From: Faecalicatena_A orotica
GTDB lineage: Bacteria > Bacillota > Clostridia > Lachnospirales > Lachnospiraceae
Direction: 5' to 3' (one strand)
NCBI RefSeq assembly: GCF_040545875.1
Contig: NZ_JBEPMR010000016.1
DNA length: 64,000 nt
In this document: piece after piece, positions 15,600 to 24,349 of the stretch
Numbering within the stretch: the first letter of the stretch is position 1
Layout: the number at the start of each line of letters is the position of its first letter
The notes under the pieces: model-generated
What the model was told of the DNA's origin: nothing
Database searches by the model: none
What the model saw: only the letters and a program-made list of their open reading frames with translations
Made by a program: the position numbers and the translations under genes

Positions 15600-17567
15600 T
15601 TACATATAATATTCTGTTCCTTTCCGGCTGCGGATAAAAGCCTCCACTTCCGGTATCTCGTCTGCCATCTGACAGTCTGGCAGCGCACACAATACATCCG
15701 AATGGTATCTTCCGCCTGCTACTGCCCGATGATCCAGAATTGAAACTACACAAGTATCCTTCTCGGTCCGGATAGCTCTTCCAAAGCCCTGCCGGAGTTT
15801 TTTCTGCATGTCTGGCACAATAATGGATTGTATGTATCCTTCCAGTGATTCATGCTCTTCTTTTTCTGCCTCACTGACCGGATCCGGTACTGCAAATGGC
15901 AGCTTCACAATGATCAGGGAAGAAACCATATCCCCCGGGAAGTCCACACCTTCCCAGCAGGAACCGGCTGCGAACAGAACAGCATTCTTCATACTTTTAA
16001 ATCTTGCAATCTCATCCTGAGTATGACGCCATACCTCTACCATCGGAAAAGGCAGGACATCTTTTAACATCTGGTATACACTTCCCATCAAAGAGTAAGA
16101 GGTGAACAGCACCAGCGTGTGCCCATAAGTAGAGCAGATTAATGACTGTATATGCATTGCAAGCATGACTGCCTCCTCCCGGCTGCCCCTTTTGCATTTC
16201 TTTATAGCCTTCGGTAAATACAGCAGGCAGTTCTTTTTATATTGGAATGGGGATTGTGCTACATATTCCCGCACATTTTTCATCTGGCTTAATCCGGTCA
16301 CCTGCTTCGTCCGCTCAAACCCGGTTCCTGCTTTTAAGGTGCCGCTGGTGAGTATTCCGGGAATCCCCTTTTTCCAGAGGGTTTCCTTCAAAAGTCCTGG
16401 CACCTTCCGGCTGGTGGCACAGAGTATCGGAAGATGTTCCTTGTCCTGTTGGAGGTATAGGATATAATTCTTGTCCTGTCTGTAAAAGCAGCGCAGGATT
16501 TCCTCTGCCTCTTCCAGCCGGTTCAATGTCCAAGGCGGAACGGCGTTCCGGAGCCTTGTACGAATTTCGCGGATTTGAGTGATCCCGGTTTGAATTGTTC
16601 TGGAACATTCCTCGGAAAGTTCTATGGAGGTCCTTCCAGTTGTCTCCTCTGGGACACAAACTTTCAGGGACTCTAATGCATTCTGTAAAATCTCCTTCAG
16701 ACGACCAGCAGTCCTATTCTGATGTTCTTTCTCTAAAAAGCCACAGATTTCATGGATATCATCATTGCTGAGTGTTTTCCCATACATCTGTCTGGCTGCT
16801 TCTGGCAGCTGGTGGGCTTCGTCTATGATCAAGGCCCGGTAATCCGTCAATAATGGCCTGAATCCTCTGTCTCTGTGGGAAGCATCGGCAAGCAGGTAAT
16901 TGTGGTTGCATATTTGGATGAATATTTCTGGGTCTTTTGCTTTTTCCAGATATTTCTGGTATCTGCAGCCTGTTTTTCCAGAACAGTCCTTCGGACAGAA
17001 TTTTGGCACACAGACAAGTCTCCGGTCAAATCCACTCAGCCCATGTACCTGATCGAGGTCATACTGATGGCAAAGTGACAGGAGGGCGCTCTTTTGTTCT
17101 TCATTTTTATTTTTATTCCTGACTGCTTCCAGCCGCTGGTCCAGACGGCGGTCACATACAAAATGTTCTTTCCCTTTGCGGATAATCGCCTGCAAGGGGG
17201 ATTGGATGATCCCGTTTTCCCACAATATTTTAGATAAAAAGGGAATGTATTCCTCCATCATTGCTTTCTGCAGTGCAACGCTTGATGTAGAAATGACAAC
17301 TGGCCGGCTGTTGTACAGGAAAAACTTTCCCGTCAGCATTGCATATTTCCGCAGCATGACACAGGCTGTCAGATAAGCATATGTCTTGCCGATTCCCACC
17401 CCTGCATCACAGAGGGATATATTCCCGCAGAACAGTGTATCCAGCATCTGATGGCAGAGCCGGATCTGTTCTTCTCTTACATTCAGCCCATTCTCAGGGA
17501 GCAGTTTGCGGAAAATCATTTCAATCTCCCTGTGGGCTTTCTTCTGGTATTGGTTTTGATATAACAT
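15600..17567 (-). CDS. DinG-like superfamily 2 DNA helicase
   Basis: 655 residues, ATG behind AAAGGAACTGCC. Helicase motifs: DAGVGIGKTYAYL (Walker A), IIDEAHQLPEAA (DEAH box), ILTSGTL and FGRAIRTEKD (motif VI region). Four Cys in CVPKFCPKDCSGKTGC are placed as in the XPD/DinG iron-sulfur domain. It is ATP-dependent and 5'-3' polarity is expected for the family. Genes of this type are common in clostridial mobile elements as well as chromosomes. It lies between the recombinase element and a sigma-like regulator, so it may belong to the fragmented conjugative element. Confidence 0.9.
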   Translation of the reverse strand: MLYQNQYQKKAHREIEMIFRKLLPENGLNVREEQIRLCHQMLDTLFCGNISLCDAGVGIGKTYAYLTACVMLRKYAMLTGKFFLYNSRPVVISTSSVALQKAMMEEYIPFLSKILWENGIIQSPLQAIIRKGKEHFVCDRRLDQRLEAVRNKNKNEEQKSALLSLCHQYDLDQVHGLSGFDRRLVCVPKFCPKDCSGKTGCRYQKYLEKAKDPEIFIQICNHNYLLADASHRDRGFRPLLTDYRALIIDEAHQLPEAARQMYGKTLSNDDIHEICGFLEKEHQNRTAGRLKEILQNALESLKVCVPEETTGRTSIELSEECSRTIQTGITQIREIRTRLRNAVPPWTLNRLEEAEEILRCFYRQDKNYILYLQQDKEHLPILCATSRKVPGLLKETLWKKGIPGILTSGTLKAGTGFERTKQVTGLSQMKNVREYVAQSPFQYKKNCLLYLPKAIKKCKRGSREEAVMLAMHIQSLICSTYGHTLVLFTSYSLMGSVYQMLKDVLPFPMVEVWRHTQDEIARFKSMKNAVLFAAGSCWEGVDFPGDMVSSLIIVKLPFAVPDPVSEAEKEEHESLEGYIQSIIVPDMQKKLRQGFGRAIRTEKDTCVVSILDHRAVAGGRYHSDVLCALPDCQMADEIPEVEAFIRSRKGTEYYM

Positions 17568-18132
17568 GGCAGTTCCTTTTCCTGGTACGCCGTTAATACC
17601 ACATCAATACGGCTGTGAGCATTTCCACAGCCGCATGTATCTGATATCAACGACACACTTCTATTGATTTCTATTTGGTTTGTTTACAGTTGGCGCCGTA
17701 TTTGGCCTCGCATCCCCGGCATCCTGCCATGCTCCCACATGGCGGGGAACATTACAGGCAGGCATCTGGCGGATGCCGTTCGCAGATATTCCAAGGGTCT
17801 TGCTGATTACAACCCAAGGTCCATCTTCTGCTCTTTGGCAGGTAAACGTATCATTATCCCCCGTTTGTGATCATGGCGGAAAGCCAGCCGCGGCTTTATT
17901 TCAGATATAAGGAATCGCTCGAAACGAAACCAGACACTGCAATCCTACCCATCAACTGCCGAACATATAATCTGCTGGCTGTCTATTTACTCAGATGCAG
18001 TGCCGGTTCCGTCTGTCCTGGCGCTTATTCTGTTACGCTACTACTCACGGGAACGTACCTGTAATGCTGGTATTTGATTGTCAAAGAGCAGGCGAGGGAT
18101 TTCCCCTCTCACTATATAGCCGGTGAAATCGT
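17568..18132. other. 565-base gap: hairpins and one open minus-strand frame
   Basis: A perfect 8-bp stem (17610-17617 with 17626-17633, CGGCTGTG/CACAGCCG) lies just past the helicase start. From 17870 to 17661 on the minus strand a 69-codon frame is open and reads plausibly (for example GPWVVISKTLGISANGIRQM) but has no ATG and follows a TGA. The rest (17870-18100) shows several short frames and is rich in short inverted repeats such as GCCATG..CATGGC. It is either a decayed gene plus leader or a structured RNA region; I cannot decide. Confidence 0.35.
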
Positions 18133-18573
18133 CTAATTTTGTTCACTCTTTTTAATATTTTTTATTTTTTTCCTTAGACGTTTCATTCTGGTATATACGG
18201 TATTTTCCGGCATCTCCATTTTTTCTGCTATCTCCCGGATGGAGAAGCCCATTATTTTTAGTAAAAGTATCTGCAGCGTCTTCCGATCAGACTCCAACAG
18301 AATATGTAGCAGACGTTCATCTTCAATATTTTCCAGCAGAGGCTGAATACCGTCTATCTCAGGTTCTCCTATTTCCGTAACTTGGAAATTCTCGTATTCT
18401 GGAAAAGGTGCCTGATGTTCCCTGTATCTGCGTTCCGCATTAAAGTCTTCCCAATCCATGCTCCTCAGTTCTTGGATCATGGATTCATCCGCGCCGTATT
18501 TACGCAGATTTTTTTCTTCTTGTTCTTTCCAACGTTTCCATTCCTTTTCTTCTCTTGCTTTGTTATAAGCCAT
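18133..18573 (-). CDS. Sigma-70 region 4-like transcription regulator
   Basis: 146 residues, ATG behind GGAGGAACGGAAGA. The N-terminal half is charged and helical. Residues about 85-140 form a sigma region 4-type helix-turn-helix: RKTLQILLLKIMGFSIREIA then MPENTVYTRMKRLRKKI. Region 2 is missing, so it is more likely a mobile-element regulator of this fold than a complete sigma factor. Its start overlaps the end of the 68-residue frame at 18563-18769, suggesting coupling. Confidence 0.78.
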   Translation of the reverse strand: MAYNKAREEKEWKRWKEQEEKNLRKYGADESMIQELRSMDWEDFNAERRYREHQAPFPEYENFQVTEIGEPEIDGIQPLLENIEDERLLHILLESDRKTLQILLLKIMGFSIREIAEKMEMPENTVYTRMKRLRKKIKNIKKSEQN

Positions 18574-18769
18574 TCTTCCGTTCCTCCGATTTGAAATTTT
18601 TAGAAATCAAATCGAAGTGCGGCGGAGATCTGGCTCTGTGGCTATGATGGAGCTTCTGTAATAACTTGTTGAAATTTGTCGATAAAAAAAGTGCAGGGAT
18701 CCTTCTCTGAATCTCTGCACCCTTTCGGCTTTTATTTGATTTTCTCTCAAATAACGAGCCTTTCGTCAA
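18563..18769 (-). CDS. 68-residue basic leader protein, TTG start
   Basis: TTG start preceded by AAAGGAG at 8-base spacing; begins MTKGSLFERKSNKSRKG and ends just inside the sigma-like gene, overlapping it by 11 bases. It is rich in Lys/Arg/Ser/His with no recognised domain. The ribosome site and first 14 codons lie in a 57-bp segment that is repeated 190 bases upstream. It could be a small regulatory protein or a translated leader that couples expression of the sigma-like gene. Confidence 0.4.
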   Translation of the reverse strand: MTKGSLFERKSNKSRKGAEIQRRIPALFLSTNFNKLLQKLHHSHRARSPPHFDLISKNFKSEERKNGL

Positions 18770-18783
18770 ATATACTACTCCTT
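18727..18783. repeat. 57-bp direct repeat, copy 1
   Basis: Identical to 18917-18973 except for one base (G/A within TTTGATTTTC versus TTTAATTTTC). On the minus strand it contains a ribosome site, a TTG start and the start of the 68-residue frame. Confidence 0.9.
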
Positions 18784-18840
18784 TGTACTATGCCATGCCT
18801 CCTCCTTTCGGGCAGTGGGAGTAGTATACTAAACTTAACA

Positions 18841-18884
18841 GTCAATTAACGGTCAATCGCCAGTCAAAGGACTGTCACTTTGCT
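18841..18884. repeat. Four phased 11-bp repeats (GTCA iterons)
   Basis: GTCAATTAACG, GTCAATCGCCA, GTCAAAGGACT and GTCACTTTGCT follow each other without gaps, each starting GTCA. The 11-bp period is one helical turn, typical of cooperative protein binding. They lie between the two 57-bp repeats, upstream of the sigma-like gene. Confidence 0.6.
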
Positions 18885-18905
18885 AAATCATGTAAAAAAA
18901 CAGAC

Positions 18906-18959
18906 CTAACTTATTAGGCTTTTATTTAATTTTCTCTCAAATAACGAGCCTTTCGTCAA
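18906..18959 (-). CDS. 17-residue duplicated leader peptide frame
   Basis: In repeat copy 2 the same ribosome site and TTG start give MTKGSLFERKLNKSLIS and a stop. The first 14 codons match the 68-residue frame except Ser to Leu at position 11. It is either a regulatory leader peptide or the stub of a duplicated gene start. Confidence 0.3.
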   Translation of the reverse strand: MTKGSLFERKLNKSLIS

Positions 18960-18973
18960 ATATACTACTCCTT
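18917..18973. repeat. 57-bp direct repeat, copy 2
   Basis: One-mismatch copy of 18727-18783, offset by exactly 190 bases. Confidence 0.9.
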
Positions 18974-19092
18974 ATATGTTTTTAAGCACGCTACGGTTCG
19001 GCGACAATCAGTTAGCCCTCTGAGTTGTAGACGACCCGCTCTATTTATAGAATTGAAAATATTAAAACTGTAAATCTTTATTGCTTTATTGA

Positions 19093-19630
19093 TTATGACT
19101 GCGACTTCTTCCAGAATAAGTTTATCTGCACTGCAATCAACAAAAAAAAGGGAAGCAAAATACAGAAGATATAGCTCGGTATTGTAACAAGCAGATAGAA
19201 AGCAGTTTCCGATGTCTCGAGTCTATATGAATACTTGCCTTGAACATCCTCGTATGTGACAAGAATTTCATCATCAGTATCGTTGGTTGTATCATAGGTG
19301 ATAATGGCTGGAGCTTCCATTTGATCTGTAGTTATTGATTAAATTTTACGGCTAATTGTTTCTCAAAAGTTATTGGTTGCTGTTGATTGGTATGCCACCT
19401 GTAATGTGACAATATTCGCGTCCTTCACAAGAAATGAGATTGAAAGCCACATAATCCATCACACTCATAGAATCCGAACGCACAATAAACGCCTTATAGC
19501 CAAAGAGTTCTTGGTCATTCCAATTAAAAGTAGTTACAGATACAATGGTAAAAAACATCTTTGACACACCATTATGACGAAACATTAAGGCCCTTTGCTT
19601 TGCAGATTCCCTCTTTCGATAGATTTGCAT
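19093..19630 (-). pseudogene. Signal peptidase I (SipW-like), decayed
   Basis: Two frames carry pieces of one type I signal peptidase. The upstream piece (19630-19370) has FGYKAFIVRSDSMSVMDY, which includes the catalytic Ser in the SDSM motif. The downstream piece (19320-19093) has ITYDTTNDTDDEILVTYEDV, KYSYRL and a C-terminal membrane helix. The central part with the catalytic Lys region is missing or scrambled, and stops separate the pieces. It is a relic with no intact product expected. Confidence 0.6.
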
Positions 19631-20135
19631 TTGAAATCCTCATATACAGTTTAGCCTCCTGCCTGCATTGCATATGGGAGAAGCATATAATTTAAGTTAT
19701 GTAGTGAATCACTGTGGAAATCTTTGCCAAATAAATACTACAAACTGACATCATAGTAAAAAGGGCACACGAAAGCACGCTCTCGGCTATTTTTTCCAAA
19801 TTAACATGGAGAGCGTACTTGTCTGTCTTTATAAGAACTAATGCTATTTATTAATTTTGGGGAACGTTTTGTCAGCGAAAATCGCTTGATTATTGTAGGT
19901 TTAGGTAATTTAGTGTGAGTTCTATCATATATGTATTTCTAATACGAACAAGTCTTCCCATCATAACTTACTTAGAAATCATCACTAGACTATGAGTTGT
20001 ATGATAGTTATATATAAATGAATACTCTCTTTTACCAGCATCCATTCCTGACACCCATAATCCGCTGTGTCCCATTGGGCCTTATTCCTCTAAAATAGAT
20101 TCGTAGGCTATTAACAAACTGCATTTTGTTATATT
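19631..20135. other. 505-base gap, no gene seen
   Basis: AT-rich sequence between the signal peptidase relic and the subtilase. An 8-bp inverted repeat (ACGCTCTC at 19777-19784 with GAGAGCGT at 19809-19816) could be a terminator remnant. No coding frame is supported. Confidence 0.4.
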
Positions 20136-21833
20136 TTAAAATCTTGTCAGGGCTTCAAAAGCACTGTATAGATTTAAGGTTCCATAACCCCAGGAACGGT
20201 TGGGATATAACTCATTATTGCTTCTGTTGGCCCCTCGGATAAGAAGTTGCTTAATCTCTAAACTGCTCATGGTAGGCCAATTCCCCCTTACAATACCCCA
20301 CTCCAAGATCAGTGCTGCTGACCCAGCTGTCACTGAAGCAGCTATACTGGTTCCGGTCATGGACACAGAACGGTTTTCTGGACCTATCGTTTTCACGTCT
20401 ACCCCTGCAGCTATCAGATCTGGTTTGATTCTTCCTCTCCTAGTAAAGCCTCGGCTAGAACTAATATAAAGGCTTTTATTCTGCACATGATAAGCCCCCA
20501 CTGTAATAGGAATCTCTGCATTAGAAGGCCCAGTCAAGGTAATATCTGGATTTGGACTTAAAAATTTCGTACCTTCCGCTATAAATCCGGTTACGGGCAG
20601 CCAAATATTAAAAATTCTACGGAGCACATTAGTTCCATATACCCGCAGACGCCAAATCCCTGGCATAGGAAAGAACATGCGGATTACAATGAGTTGATCT
20701 CCACTCTGCGCTTCCACTGGCTGGAAATCAATGTATATGACTGTCTTTTCAAATATAAAATCAAACCGCTGATTTCCGCTTCTAGCAGAAAGACGGGGTA
20801 TCATTTCTCCTGTCGGGGAGATTAAGGAAACAGACAGCACATCCGGTGAGCTTCCCCAAAGTTCCATTGTAATCCCATATTCCCCATCTGCCACTCGAAA
20901 TTCCACATCTTCATATTCCTGCCCATCTTTCAACATTCCATAAAAATGATGCCCTTGATTTGCCTCATTGCCTCCTGCCACTACAATACAACGCCCCACG
21001 CGTGAGCCAATGGCACTGATATAAGAAGCAAGGGGACAAGTCCCTTCATGCCCTCCCATATTAGTTCCCAAACCAATACAGACCACAAGAGGTTTTCTTT
21101 CACGCAAAGCCAGTTCATGAAGATACCGGAGCCCCAGCATAATATCATTTTCTTGATAAGCAATCACATCTGCTTTTACACCGAAATATTGTTTCAGATA
21201 TCCTTTCGCAGGCTTTAACTTCACAACTGCAATATCTGCTAGAGGGGCTGCACCAACCCAGCCAGTTTCTTTATCCAGACTTCCAGCGGCTATAGCAGCA
21301 AGCTGTGTTCCATGTCCTATTTCATCTCTGCTGGGGACGATAGAAAAAGGAATGTCGCTTTCCAACGCTTGATTAATGATCTCCCGTCCATAAATACTGC
21401 CATAGTCAATTCCAGCTGGTGTGCTTCCCGTCTGAATAGACTGATCCCAGATTTCTAGAATCCGGCTCTTTCCTACCGAGTTTCGAAAGCAGGGGTTGGT
21501 ATAGTCAATTCCAGTATCCAAAAAACCCAAAATCACACCTGCTCCTTTTAGTTGCAATACTGGATGGTTTTGTATTTGCAGTATACGTGAAGCTTCCAGA
21601 CTTTCATTTTCCAACAATCCATATAATTTGGGAAATACTTCATATTCATAATCAGTTCTGGATCTTGTTTCTAGATATTCTCTGGATACATAATATATAT
21701 CATAAAAATCATTTATCATCTGAAAGCATACTTCCGGGAAAAAACTTTCCAAGCCATTGGGACTCCAACTAGACTTCCATATAAAATCCACATATTTCTC
21801 TGAGACAATTTTTTCTCTGCAGTTTTCAGTCAT
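20136..21833 (-). CDS. S8 family subtilisin-like peptidase (Csp-like)
   Basis: About 565 residues from MTENCREKIVS (GGAG spaced 7 bases before). The catalytic triad is present: Asp in LGFLDTGIDYTNP, His in DEIGHGTQLAAIAAG and Ser in MTGTSIAASVTAG. A jelly-roll-like insert lies between the His and Ser regions (about 300-430), as in clostridial CspB/CspBA proteases. No signal peptide is visible, so it is likely cytosolic or spore-associated. The family includes germination proteases that cleave pro-SleC, but many Lachnospiraceae carry extra paralogues of unknown substrate. No sle or csp partner is in the window. Confidence 0.88.
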   Translation of the reverse strand: MTENCREKIVSEKYVDFIWKSSWSPNGLESFFPEVCFQMINDFYDIYYVSREYLETRSRTDYEYEVFPKLYGLLENESLEASRILQIQNHPVLQLKGAGVILGFLDTGIDYTNPCFRNSVGKSRILEIWDQSIQTGSTPAGIDYGSIYGREIINQALESDIPFSIVPSRDEIGHGTQLAAIAAGSLDKETGWVGAAPLADIAVVKLKPAKGYLKQYFGVKADVIAYQENDIMLGLRYLHELALRERKPLVVCIGLGTNMGGHEGTCPLASYISAIGSRVGRCIVVAGGNEANQGHHFYGMLKDGQEYEDVEFRVADGEYGITMELWGSSPDVLSVSLISPTGEMIPRLSARSGNQRFDFIFEKTVIYIDFQPVEAQSGDQLIVIRMFFPMPGIWRLRVYGTNVLRRIFNIWLPVTGFIAEGTKFLSPNPDITLTGPSNAEIPITVGAYHVQNKSLYISSSRGFTRRGRIKPDLIAAGVDVKTIGPENRSVSMTGTSIAASVTAGSAALILEWGIVRGNWPTMSSLEIKQLLIRGANRSNNELYPNRSWGYGTLNLYSAFEALTRF

Positions 21834-21839
21834 TCCCAT

Positions 21840-22485
21840 ACTCCGTCAATCTTTATTACAATATATGTAACTTTAATGGCTTTATGCCAATATGCCAACT
21901 AACTTTCGTGTTATCAATAGTTAGAATAGGCAGTAGTAACTATCCCTTTACCACTACTTTTTATCGGTGTAGCTTTTGTCTTCTCCGTATTCCTCAATAG
22001 CGGCATTGCATTCCATAACAAATTCTCTTACTATCAGCTTAACTCTTTTTTCTTCCCCGATTGCCGGCAGCCGGTCTAAAGCAATCCCCCTCTGCGGACA
22101 GTTCACCTTTTAATTCTGCATTTGCCCTCCGCTTTGCTATCTCCGGTCTGGATTTCATATTTTGAAGTGAATGTATCAAACAGAATTTCCTTGTTGTCGA
22201 CAAAACTCCATCCTGGCATTAAAATCTCTCAAGGGCAGGAACCACATTCTGAAAGAAACTTTCCATTTTGTAATCCGTATTGTAGCTCGTTTGAGTGTGT
22301 AAACCACCACATACAGAAACAGTTGGGCTCCGCTTTTCTTTTAATAGCTTTTGATGATTACGCTCTCAGTATAGTCCAGCATTTCCTTATCCCGTTTTGT
22401 ATTGTGCCAATCAGAGTAAACGACCTTATGCAGATGTAGGCGTTATTAGCTATCTATCATATCGCCATTTATATTATGTACTCTT
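21840..22485. other. 646-base gap with decayed minus-strand coding
   Basis: On the minus strand, broken frames read like protein: about 22130-22080 (IAKRRANAELKGELSAE), then in another frame RLPAIGEEKRVKLIVREF and ECNAAIEEYGEDKSYTDKK with a stop near 21959. Further upstream is YSDWHNTKRDKEMLDYTE near 22390. Stops and frame changes separate them. It is a relic of one or two genes, probably from a mobile element; family not identified. Confidence 0.35.
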
Positions 22486-23010
22486 TTACGTCTCTTTCTC
22501 CACGGGACGCCATGCCTCACCAAAGTTCACATCTTTAAATAATGAGGCGAGACCTGTGATCTGCTTGAGGCGCAATACTTCATCTCTATCCATTCCCAAA
22601 TGTTTTGAGATCCATGCATCTGAACGTCCAAGCTCATGAAGTTCTTTTACGATGTTACTCATCAGATCCACATCGTGAGACCCTCGTGCCCTGTTGTGGC
22701 GCACGGTACTGGCTATACGTTTGTCAAGTGGTTTCTTGATAATAGAGACCGGTAACAATCCTTGTTCTCTTTCATAGATATCCGGATGGTCCATCATTAC
22801 TTGATACCGATGGAAACCATCAACAATTAAATAAACATCCTGTGATTTTGAATAGTAACAGACCACTGGCATCGTATATCCATCTTCCTTAATACTTTCG
22901 TATAACAACTTCATTTCAGGTGGTGGTACTTTATTCGGGTTATAGTCATTGGGCCGTACCTTTTCTATCGGAACAGCGATAACATCATAAACTGGGCTTC
23001 TATACTTCAT
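22486..23010 (-). CDS. ParB/sulfiredoxin-like nuclease-fold protein (IbrB-like)
   Basis: 174 residues, ATG behind GAGGAATTAAATT. The ParB N-terminal/sulfiredoxin fold shows IPIEKVRPNDYNPNKVPPPE near the start (VPIEKVRPNDYNPN), DGYTMPVVCYY, and the phosphate-binding VDGFHRYQVM and TVRHNRARGSHD. A helix-turn-helix-like segment follows (AWISKHLGMDRDEVLRLKQI). This matches IbrB proteins, which are found beside IbrA. It overlaps the IbrA-like gene by 11 bases. The IbrA/IbrB pair is known in Escherichia as regulators of immunoglobulin-binding proteins; the biochemical role is unresolved. Confidence 0.85.
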   Translation of the reverse strand: MKYRSPVYDVIAVPIEKVRPNDYNPNKVPPPEMKLLYESIKEDGYTMPVVCYYSKSQDVYLIVDGFHRYQVMMDHPDIYEREQGLLPVSIIKKPLDKRIASTVRHNRARGSHDVDLMSNIVKELHELGRSDAWISKHLGMDRDEVLRLKQITGLASLFKDVNFGEAWRPVEKET

Positions 23011-24337
23011 AATTTAATTCCTCTATACTTTTGTATTTAGATCGTATGGCATCCAACCTTTTCTGTTGCTGCCGTGTCATCCCAAACCCCATGAAACGGC
23101 AGATATGATCATGTTTCAAAATACAATAGCACATCCGCTTCCAACTGGGGATATCCCTTGTGGATTTGATATCATCCGTATGGTCTGGTATTTTCCCTTC
23201 AAATATAATCCGTGATTTTTTATTCAATGTATAATTTGAGACACCATTTCGTCTTATGTGATATCCTTGTTCCAGCAGTTCCTGAATCACGGCTTCATCC
23301 AAACCGCCTCCCGTCTCATGCCAGAACCGAATAGATGTATTAAATTTTTTTATATAGTTATTTTGCAGTCGTTTTGGCAATGTATCCAAAAGAAACATTG
23401 TGTAAGTTTTCCACGTATGCCCCTCTGGCAAGAAAATATTCCGGTAGCCCATTGCTTTGGTCTTTCCGTAAATTGCAGCAAAATTCGCCCCCTGCACACG
23501 ACCTACAAGCTTACTCCAAATCTCCGGGTCTATGACACGGTATAGATTCAGAGCGTCCTTGGCATAATCATTGAACGGGGAAGCCACACGCATTTGTGAC
23601 GGTTTGAGTCCTGCCATATAATAAAGATCATACAGATGGTTATAGTCATAATTAAATAAATAGTTGGCATGCCACACATCATTGATAGTCCAATCATATA
23701 ATGGTGAAGCACACCAGACATCTTTAAATTGTTTGCTGATCCAGCAGGTATCTTTGTACCCATATTTTTTATTTAAAAATCCACTATACCGCTGTAAGGA
23801 CTCATCAGCCCGCATCCCCAGCAGGCAAACAGTTTTCCCGCCGTTATGGATGTTCCTATACCATCGTCCGAACTGTTTTGCCAAATCCTCCTGATGCATT
23901 CGGTAGCGATAGGTTGTTATCCTGTTATTTTCCAGATTGATAACGTATTCTTTTTGGGGCATTTCACGTACCCAGATTTCCTTTTTTGTATCATCCCAGG
24001 GATACCAATACATCTCATAACTGCTTAGCGCTGTTCTGGTCGCCATAGGCAGACACACCCAGAAAGACTCCACTTTGTCTTTTATCCGTTCAAAGGTGCG
24101 CTCTACATACTCTGTAGTCATAGAATACTGTGCTTCAAAATCCTGATGAAATACACCAAGAGTTCTTTCAGGATAATACTGATCTCGATAGTCCAGGACC
24201 AGATTGAGCAACAAACCGCTATCCTTTCCTCCAGAAAAGGAAATATAGATATTATCAAATTCTTCAAAAAGAAAATGCATTCGGTTTAAAAATGCATCGT
24301 AAACATTCAAATGTAAATACTCCTTTATCAAAAACAC
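23000..24337 (-). CDS. PAPS reductase-like N-type ATP pyrophosphatase (IbrA-like, DUF3440)
   Basis: About 445 residues with a non-AUG start (GTG at 24337, or TTG at 24331 with AGAGGG before it). The ATP-pyrophosphatase P-loop is IYISFSGGKDSGLLLNL. LLGMRADESLQRYSG resembles the PAPS reductase substrate region, and the C-terminal DUF3440 part follows, ending with CYCILKHDHICRFMGFGMTR. The family includes sulfur-transfer and DndC-like enzymes that activate substrates with ATP. It is cotranscribed with the IbrB-like gene (overlap) and DUF3795 (12-base gap). Substrate unknown. Confidence 0.85.
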   Translation of the reverse strand: MFLIKEYLHLNVYDAFLNRMHFLFEEFDNIYISFSGGKDSGLLLNLVLDYRDQYYPERTLGVFHQDFEAQYSMTTEYVERTFERIKDKVESFWVCLPMATRTALSSYEMYWYPWDDTKKEIWVREMPQKEYVINLENNRITTYRYRMHQEDLAKQFGRWYRNIHNGGKTVCLLGMRADESLQRYSGFLNKKYGYKDTCWISKQFKDVWCASPLYDWTINDVWHANYLFNYDYNHLYDLYYMAGLKPSQMRVASPFNDYAKDALNLYRVIDPEIWSKLVGRVQGANFAAIYGKTKAMGYRNIFLPEGHTWKTYTMFLLDTLPKRLQNNYIKKFNTSIRFWHETGGGLDEAVIQELLEQGYHIRRNGVSNYTLNKKSRIIFEGKIPDHTDDIKSTRDIPSWKRMCYCILKHDHICRFMGFGMTRQQQKRLDAIRSKYKSIEELNYEV

Positions 24338-24349
24338 ACCCTCTTTTGT

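Noticed and set aside
17680..17910. Plus-strand 76-residue frame in the helicase/sigma gap
   Set aside because: No ribosome site, composition not convincing, and the opposite strand has a longer protein-like frame over the same bases.
18841..18884. CRISPR array
   Set aside because: Repeats are 11 bases with no spacers and no cas genes; it is a phased binding-site array.
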